Part shown: in pieces, positions 58,899 through 64,000 of the stretch
Layout: every line of letters starts with the position of its first letter
Numbering within the stretch: position 1 is the first letter of the stretch
Source of the DNA: Schistosoma haematobium
Lineage: Eukaryota; Platyhelminthes; Trematoda; Strigeidida; Schistosomatidae
DNA length: 64,000 bases
Reading direction: 5' to 3'
Assembly (NCBI RefSeq): GCF_000699445.3
Contig: NC_067199.1
Span: forward strand, 33,898,902 to 33,962,901
The notes under the pieces: generated by a model
Told to the model about the DNA's origin: nothing
The model's database searches: none
Seen by the model: only the letters and a program-made list of their open reading frames with translations
Program-made: the position numbers and the translations under genes

Positions 58899-59239
58899 AT
58901 TTGTGGTTTATATAACATTTACCTAAGTTGTGATGATCATATATAAACATTAAAAAATAGGAAATAATCTTGACTGTAGCCAATTTATTGTATTTACTCA
59001 AAATTACGTAATTTAAAATGAAATGGGGGGTGGATTTTCTGGTCATTTTAAACTAGATGATATTTCAAAATAACAACATGTAGTTTCCATTCAGTTCTCA
59101 TAATGAAACGTTTTTTTTAATTCCTAAATTTCACCTGTTCTTATTTCATTGTAGCTTATGTGTTTACAGTAGGAGTTCAGTAGATTGTTACCAACATAAA
59201 TAGATGTTGAAGACTACATATTTCTAGTTGTAGATGCGG

Positions 59240-59400
59240 AATATTATTAAAAATTGATCATGGATGCGCACTTCTGAAGAGTTTCATACTTGGACGAAAC
59301 GGCCGTTCAATGCTTTCAGGTTTTCTAGGGTGGTCTAGCCTGAAACGACTTATGAATTCAACCATTAAATTACTACATTTTTCACAAACCTTCATTCTGT
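59240..59400 (+). repeat. Family A SINE 3' half, sense
   Basis: Starts ATCATGGATGCGCAC without a head. Ribozyme at 59268-59313: CUGAAGA, GUUU...GGAC (G-U pairs), GAAAC, ACGGCCGU, GUU, CAAUGC. Core intact, stem I weak (two mismatches). Confidence 0.75.
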
Positions 59401-59649
59401 TAGTATATTAAACTGATCTCAGTATAATATACTAAGCATATATATATCTTAAAACCAACTTTAAACTAGATGATAATGAATTTTATTGTATCATTTGTAA
59501 AGTCAACATTCGAATTTTATTAGTAAAAGTTGGACAAGTAGTAAGTTATTAGGGTTGTATATTTGCGGAAGATGTTATTCAACAATTTAATTTTCTATCA
59601 TATGTTGACGAATTCATAACAAAAATATCATATTAAATGACCGTTATTA

Positions 59650-59800
59650 AATGCTAGCCCCCATCCATCTTTGCTTATAAAGCTTGTGACTTATAGCAAT
59701 AAAGAGGCGATCCGTATAGGATCCATAAGAAGCTGATGAACTGCAGTCCTAAACAACAATGGGAAGTTACAAACAAACAACACAAAGTGAACTTAAGATA
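59650..59800 (+). repeat. Sm-alpha repeat, 5'-truncated
   Basis: AATGCTAGCCCCCATCCATC, TTGTGACTTATAGCAATAAAG and GAAGCTGATGAACTGCAGTC, the downstream part of the family. Confidence 0.6.
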
Positions 59801-60085
59801 TGGTTTATTATATAAAGTATAGAGTTCAAACTATGTCTACTTTCTGTTATGTAACAGGAATGTAAAATGTGAACAATAAATGAAAAGTAATGCGTTTTTT
59901 GAAAACAACATGGTTTTATTCATAAAGTTTGATTCATATGATAATCAACCTAGTCTCGTTATAAATTCATAATATTCGCGAATCCTACTGAAAAAAACTA
60001 GTATAGAATATAGAGTTATAGAATGTCCAGGTTTTCCATAGTGGTCTAGCTTTAAATGGCTCATGAATCCAACTATTAAATTACT

Positions 60086-60241
60086 ATCAGAATGAGTTTT
60101 AAGGAGATTTTAGAAATTTCACAGATTGAAATCATGAGTCAGTTGAAGCTAGACCACCAGGTTTTCAATGTTGGTCTAGCTTCAACTGACTCATGATTTC
60201 AATCTGTGAAATTTCTAAAATCTCCACAAACCCCTTCTGAT
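60086..60241. repeat. Hairpin of two SINE 3' ends, ~70-bp arms
   Basis: Left arm 60086-60156 and right arm 60172-60241 are inverted, with a 15-bp spacer. Each arm is the family A 3' end from CTTCTGAT to TGGTCT; everything upstream is lost at the junction. Confidence 0.85.
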
Positions 60242-60507
60242 AATAATCATCTGCTCACTAGTGACTGACTTCAAGAGATACTCCCGAAGTTCTAGTGAGA
60301 AGTCGTTACCAGTGGAGTTCATTCAGGTTTGTTGTGAGATAGGAACTCACTGAAGACAATGGTGTACGGTGGCGCAACTTCGTGGATTGATTGAAGTTAG
60401 AAATTAACACCGTTGGATGCCGGGTCAGTGGTCTAATGGTTAAGTGCTCGCGCGCGGAGCCAGTAGGTCCTGGGTTCGAGCCCCGCGTGGTGCGGGATCG
60501 TGGATGT

Positions 60508-60553
60508 GCACTGCTGAGGAGTCCCACACTAGGACGAAACGGCCGTCCAGTGC
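60508..60553 (+). ncRNA. Hammerhead ribozyme (family A), fully intact
   Basis: GCACUG, CUGAGGA, GUCC-CACACUA-GGAC, GAAAC, ACGGCCGU, GUC (cut after 60547), CAGUGC. Stem I, II and III are all perfectly paired. The flanking tRNA-like head (B box GGGTTCGAGCCCC) is also good. Best candidate for activity in the window. Confidence 0.85.
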
Positions 60554-60954
60554 TTCCAGGTTTTCAATGATGGTCTAGCTTCAACTGACTCGTGATTTCA
60601 ATCTGTGATATTAAATTACTAATATCTTCACAAAACCCCTTCTGACATAGCATATTTGTCTATAAATAATAGAATATACAAATCAATATTGATATCAATC
60701 AGATAAACGTTAGATCAATAACCCATTACCAATAATTAAGGTAAACTATATTTGGAGAGAATTTAAGTTTATTGTTTTACAGCACTATAACATACAACTG
60801 GTACTAGGAAAAACACTCATAACTAAAACAATGAATGAGAATTACTGAAAACCTAAACCTTAAATGAAATATAAACACAACAATGTAAGTCAGTTTACAA
60901 TTTTTAAATACTCTATGGTTTTTCAAACCTCTCCATCATTAAGAAACATCTGAT

Positions 60955-61137
60955 AATTTTTCTGATTAGCGTTTTTTTAGCGAGTTGGTTTTCTAAGGGA
61001 TGGGGTCGCTAACCCCATGCCCAACCCTCCTCCTTCATCTGGGCTTGGGACCAGCAGTAGCCCCCGGAGGGATAGCAGGCGGAGTCAGTGGCCTATGCTC
61101 CATTAGGAGTAACAGGCTTAAGTAAGTAAGTAAGTAA
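60955..61137 (+). repeat. Family E / LINE 3' end with TAAG tail
   Basis: GGGATGGGGTCGCTAACCCC, GGGCTTGGGACCAGCAGTAG, then GGAGTAACAGGC and TTAAGTAAGTAAGTAAGTAA. The cleanest copy of the 3' end. Confidence 0.7.
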
Positions 61138-61394
61138 CATTTGATAACATGTTATTTCATCATTAGGGAGGATTTCACTTTATCTAACATGTTAATTAGA
61201 TATTGCATAGTGTTTCCTAAAGGTGTCTTTAACTGGAGACAAAGTTATAATTTACTGACCACTTAAGATAAGTTATTAACTCATTGGGAGTTAGTATTCT
61301 TAAAACTCCTACTTGACAACAAAACTTAGTTTAATATTAGAAGATTGAAAGTAAAGTTTAAAATCTTTTAAAGATAAAGTGAGAAATTTTTTAA

Positions 61395-61550
61395 ACAGTT
61401 GATATCATGAGTCAATTGAAGCTAGACCACCATGGAAAACCTGGAAGCACTGGACAGCCGTTTCGTCCTATTGTGGGACTCCTCAGCAGTGCGTATCCAC
61501 GACCCCGCCTTGCGGGATTCGAACAGTCTCGCGCCAGGCACTTGGAATTA
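61395..61550 (-). repeat. Family A SINE, antisense, head truncated
   Basis: From the 3' end at 61395 to GGGATTCGAACAGTCTCGC, with a deletion in the B-box arm and loss of the rest of the head. Confidence 0.8.
61447..61492 (-). ncRNA. Hammerhead ribozyme (family A), fully intact
   Basis: GCACUG, CUGAGGA, GUCC-CACAAUA-GGAC, GAAAC, ACGGCUGU, GUC, CAGUGC. Stem III contains one G-U pair; all else pairs perfectly. Confidence 0.8.
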
Positions 61551-62192
61551 ATTAACATAATTATAGTTATCAGTAAGTGGACTATGGAAATTCTTGAATT
61601 TTATTGAGATTATAAAATAAATCTAGGCTAAACGACTATTCAAAATATGTATGCTCTAGACAACCGTTTCATTCGTGTATAAGAAACCTCAACAATACTA
61701 TCTAATAATCTTCATAGCCCGCATACTGATATTTATCATGTGTTCAACGAGTGATTGACTTGAAGAGGAAATTTTCAAAAGTTTAATGAGAAGCCGTGAC
61801 CAATGGAGTTCAATCATGTTAGACATAAAGATTGCACACACTGATGAAAATAAAAGATATTTTCACAATAGCTCAGATTGAGTTATGCTAAACCTGACTC
61901 ATTAGTCTATATGTTAAGCGTTGACTCACGAGACCAAAGTTTTGGACCCGATCCCCGGTGGCATGGTCAAAGATGCTGATTTTTGAAGATGTTCATAGTA
62001 GAAATAAGTGACTGAACAATAATTCCAGTTTTCTAATGATTGTCTAAATTAGATCAGTTCATGACTCTAACATATATACAACTGTCCCATACTAAAACTA
62101 AAAGACTATCCAGTGCATCCAAGTTGGTGGAGAAGATTTGTAGCTCAGGTGGATGACTTTGATGGAGTTTTGTTCTCTGAAGTGGATGGTTC

Positions 62193-62240
62193 GGTCGTGG
62201 AGCTTTCATAGTTCTTCTGAACGACATCATCAGCACAATC
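62193..62240 (-). ncRNA. Hammerhead ribozyme, left arm of foldback
   Basis: Same motif on the minus strand: GAUUGUG, CUGAUGA, stem II with one mismatch (GAACUAU), GAAA, AGCU, CACGACC. Stem I has one mismatch. Confidence 0.65.
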
Positions 62241-62338
62241 TTCAGATAGAGGTTCTAATTAACCAATCAACGTTGAGGTGTACAGAACAATCTGTGAAAC
62301 GCATATGGAGAAATTCGAACACTTCACCTCTATCTGAA

Positions 62339-62386
62339 GATTGTGCTGATGATGTCGTTCAGAAGAACGATGAAAGCTCCACGATC
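62339..62386 (+). ncRNA. Hammerhead ribozyme, right arm of foldback
   Basis: GAUUGUG, CUGAUGA, a bulged U, stem II GUCGUUC-AGAA-GAACGAU, GAAA, two-base-pair stem III AG/CU, triplet CUC (cut after 62379), CACGAUC. Stem I pairs over 7 bp with one G-U. A different hammerhead type from the SINE ones. Confidence 0.75.
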
Positions 62387-62804
62387 AAACCATCCAGCTC
62401 AGAGAACAAAACTCCATCAAAAACTGCATCCAAGTTTTCAATAGTGGTCTAAAATCGATTCGTGATCTCAATTAAAAATTAAATAAAACTACAGAATATC
62501 GAAAAAAAAAAGAAAAAGAATTCATTTACAAAACCAAAACACAGTTAATATAGAATTCAAGTATATAAAAGAGAAGTCATATATATATATAAAAGAGTTG
62601 AAAGTAATTTGGCATTAAGAAATCATCTATTCTACTATAAATATAATCCAATGCTATTAAAGACATACAAGCTTGAAATTACAATTAAATAGAAGGATAA
62701 TTTTACATTCATTCAAATGAACTGAATTTTTTACATTTCAACGAGGTCATTGAATTAAATTAAATCGTCTATGTTAATTATGATTTTTCTATACACACCT
62801 AGTA

Positions 62805-63080
62805 TAGTGAATGAGAACACAAAATGAAGATAATCGAATGTAGTTGAATACACAATTAGAGAATGTTTAAATAAAATCTGAGAACCAAACAGTAAATAGT
62901 TCGTTTGCTAAGTGACAATCAGTTGTCACAGATTTCATTGTTCCTTCGTTTCCATAGCAATCATGCTCTGTTCTCGTTGTTTTTTTTTCTTTGATCTTCT
63001 TAACCTTTTGCCTTCAAGCATTTCATTGATGATACATACTACTTATATCTTTTGACATCAGTAGTACCCACCACATTAGT
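62805..63080 (-). repeat. Family D repeat, antisense, near full length
   Basis: TATAGTGAATGAGAACACAA to GACATCAGTAGTACCCACC. Confidence 0.7.
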
Positions 63081-63417
63081 ACCTTGCTATTCAAAAATAA
63101 AGACATTATCAATTGAGTTGTTGAGTTTAAATGACCAGTAATTTGCACGATACGACATGAATTTTAATTGTAAGGACTTTCATTTTCCCAAATAAATTTC
63201 TGTGGATCAAATTTTAGTTACCTTTAGGAAAATGAAATTTTGTTACACGTTTATTATTATTACTATTATCACTATTTAATTCCTGACTGATTTATTTAAA
63301 AAGGATAAAAGATTATAAACCATTGAATCTCTGGAATATTAAGCTCGATAGATAACGCGTTGATGTTTTTGGAAGCGAAAGGTATTAAACTTTAGTTTCA
63401 TTATGATTATTAACACT

Positions 63418-63500
63418 AAGGTGTACGTACATCCTGTTGTTGAGTCCCAAATAGGATGAAATGTAAGTTATAGATTTTACTTCCAACTACTCTTCAAATT
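63418..63500 (+). repeat. Sm-alpha fragment, degenerate
   Basis: ACATCCTGTTGTTGAGTCCC, AAATAGGATGAAATG: UUGUUGAG and UGAAAU replace the core bases. Confidence 0.55.
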
Positions 63501-63604
63501 ATCTACTCATTGTTGGCTTCGTACAACGATTTTGCTGTAAGTTCATCATATGCTTCTATGAGAAAACTCATAAAAGATGATTGACTACTCTGTGAACTTA
63601 ATGT

Positions 63605-63715
63605 ATTATATTCGGTTATTTATTTTCCCTGAAGAAGTAGCCTACATTAAGTCACGAAACGTCAGAAATAAAAGTTTTACTCATTGAGTTATAATAACAA
63701 ATATATTTATTATTA
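63605..63715 (+). repeat. Penelope-type terminal repeat fragment with hammerhead-like motif
   Basis: CCCTGAAGAAGTAGCC, AAGTCACGAAACGTCAG and TTTACTCATTGAGTTATAA parallel the right arm of the 14294-14583 palindrome. Core bases CUGAAGA, GAAAC and GUC are kept; stem II has mismatches. Confidence 0.5.
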
Positions 63716-64000
63716 TTGTAATGCATATGGTGAACTGTTTCAAGATGTTTGTTTAATCCTTTCATAATCTAAATGTAAGATAAAAGCTCACTTCTTTTTT
63801 AGAGTCATTAAGTATAAGATTTGTGAAATATTAATTAATAACTAATCACATACCGTTGTTGGCATTATAAACCATTCAGAGGAAGAATTCGTTTGAATGT
63901 TTCCGTAACTGAATACACTGACATATTCGCTAACACTAAAATATCATCTTTACCTTATCGCAGAAAAGTGTGAAACAGTTATCCACCTCAGGTAATGAAT

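Larger units (their letters stand above)
60018..60660 (+). repeat. Family A SINE cluster: 3' stubs plus one full unit
   Basis: A 3' stub (60022-60085), a hairpin (60086-60241), then a complete unit with linker, head, ribozyme and 3' end (to about 60652, CAAAACCCCTTCTG). TGGTCTAGC occurs at 60172 and again at 60571, a 399-bp period, so this is a partial tandem. Confidence 0.85.
62126..62424. mobile_element. 299-bp foldback element with a hammerhead in each arm
   Basis: Flanked by the 12-bp target duplication TGCATCCAAGTT (62114-62125 and 62425-62436). Arms of about 100 bp (around 62160-62255 and 62324-62420) are inverted. The arms look like ends of a Penelope-type element. Open frames on both strands here are not genes. 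Confidence 0.85.
61870..62480 (+). repeat. Family A SINE copies, one split by a foldback element
   Basis: A diverged sense unit (about 61890-62075), then a second 3' half from about 62080 (GTCCCATACTAAAACTAAAAG, ATCCAGTGCATCCAAG) interrupted at 62126 and resuming after 62436 with TTCAATAGTGGTC. Confidence 0.7.
49249..64000 (-). other. Upstream part of the receptor gene (intron and/or 5' flank)
   Basis: Because the TM2 exon at 49140-49248 has a good acceptor, sequence upstream of it is intronic until the TM1 exon. I searched for a TM1-like segment (GN...LQ followed by GT) and found none with confidence. Content otherwise is SINEs, LINE ends and foldbacks. Intervals such as 49760-50290, 51255-52400, 52630-53780, 55420-56880 and 57400-57630 show no gene or clear repeat. 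Confidence 0.6.

Noticed and set aside
58810..59046. 78-codon frame with poly-Ile
   Set aside because: Created by the (AAT)n microsatellite at 58846-58898.

Overview
This window is eukaryotic and almost certainly comes from a blood fluke, genus Schistosoma. Three things point there: the A+T-rich composition, the single multi-exon gene with a very large intron, and the repeats. The repeats include the hammerhead-bearing Sm-alpha type, tRNA-derived SINEs, Penelope-like and RTE-like fragments, solo LTRs and a Merlin DNA transposon. The species cannot be fixed by reading alone.

One real gene is visible, on the minus strand: a class A (rhodopsin-like) biogenic-amine receptor, best read as a serotonin (5-HT1/5-HT7-like) receptor. 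Its last coding exon (18119-20487) encodes TM3 to TM7. The preceding exon (49140-49248) encodes TM2. The splice phases join exactly across a 28.65 kb intron (20488-49139). The TM1 and N-terminal exons were not found in the remaining 15 kb; a weak candidate extracellular exon ends at 63854. The receptor's third intracellular loop is about 566 residues long and full of Asn, His, Pro and Ser tracts.

Layout: 1-18118 is the 3' flank, with no convincing gene but a complete Merlin transposon (4664-5565), Penelope-type terminal repeats (9740-11165), a perfect 290-bp palindrome (14294-14583) and several SINE families. 18119-20487 is the last exon. 20488-49139 is the intron, holding SINEs, three solo-LTR insertions with target-site duplications (21700-22056, 28942-29468, 38965-39267), a Penelope GIY-YIG endonuclease remnant (about 30240-30472), a dead RTE-like LINE (about 35440-36724) and foldback elements. 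49140-49248 is the TM2 exon. 49249-64000 is probably a further intron or 5' region, holding SINE tandem dimers, a foldback with a ribozyme in each arm, and LINE ends.

The most interesting signal is RNA-based. At least three tRNA-derived SINE families, plus Penelope-like terminal repeats, carry type-I hammerhead self-cleaving ribozyme motifs with minimal self-complementary stem III. Several copies keep the full catalytic core (4264-4309, 37388-37433, 37699-37744, 54068-54112, 60508-60553, 61447-61492, 62193-62240, 62339-62386). One family also occurs as a tandem dimer with a period of about 403 bp (54781-55400), as expected if circular or multimeric ribozyme RNAs are retrocopied. Many copies sit as head-to-head inverted pairs that make long hairpins.
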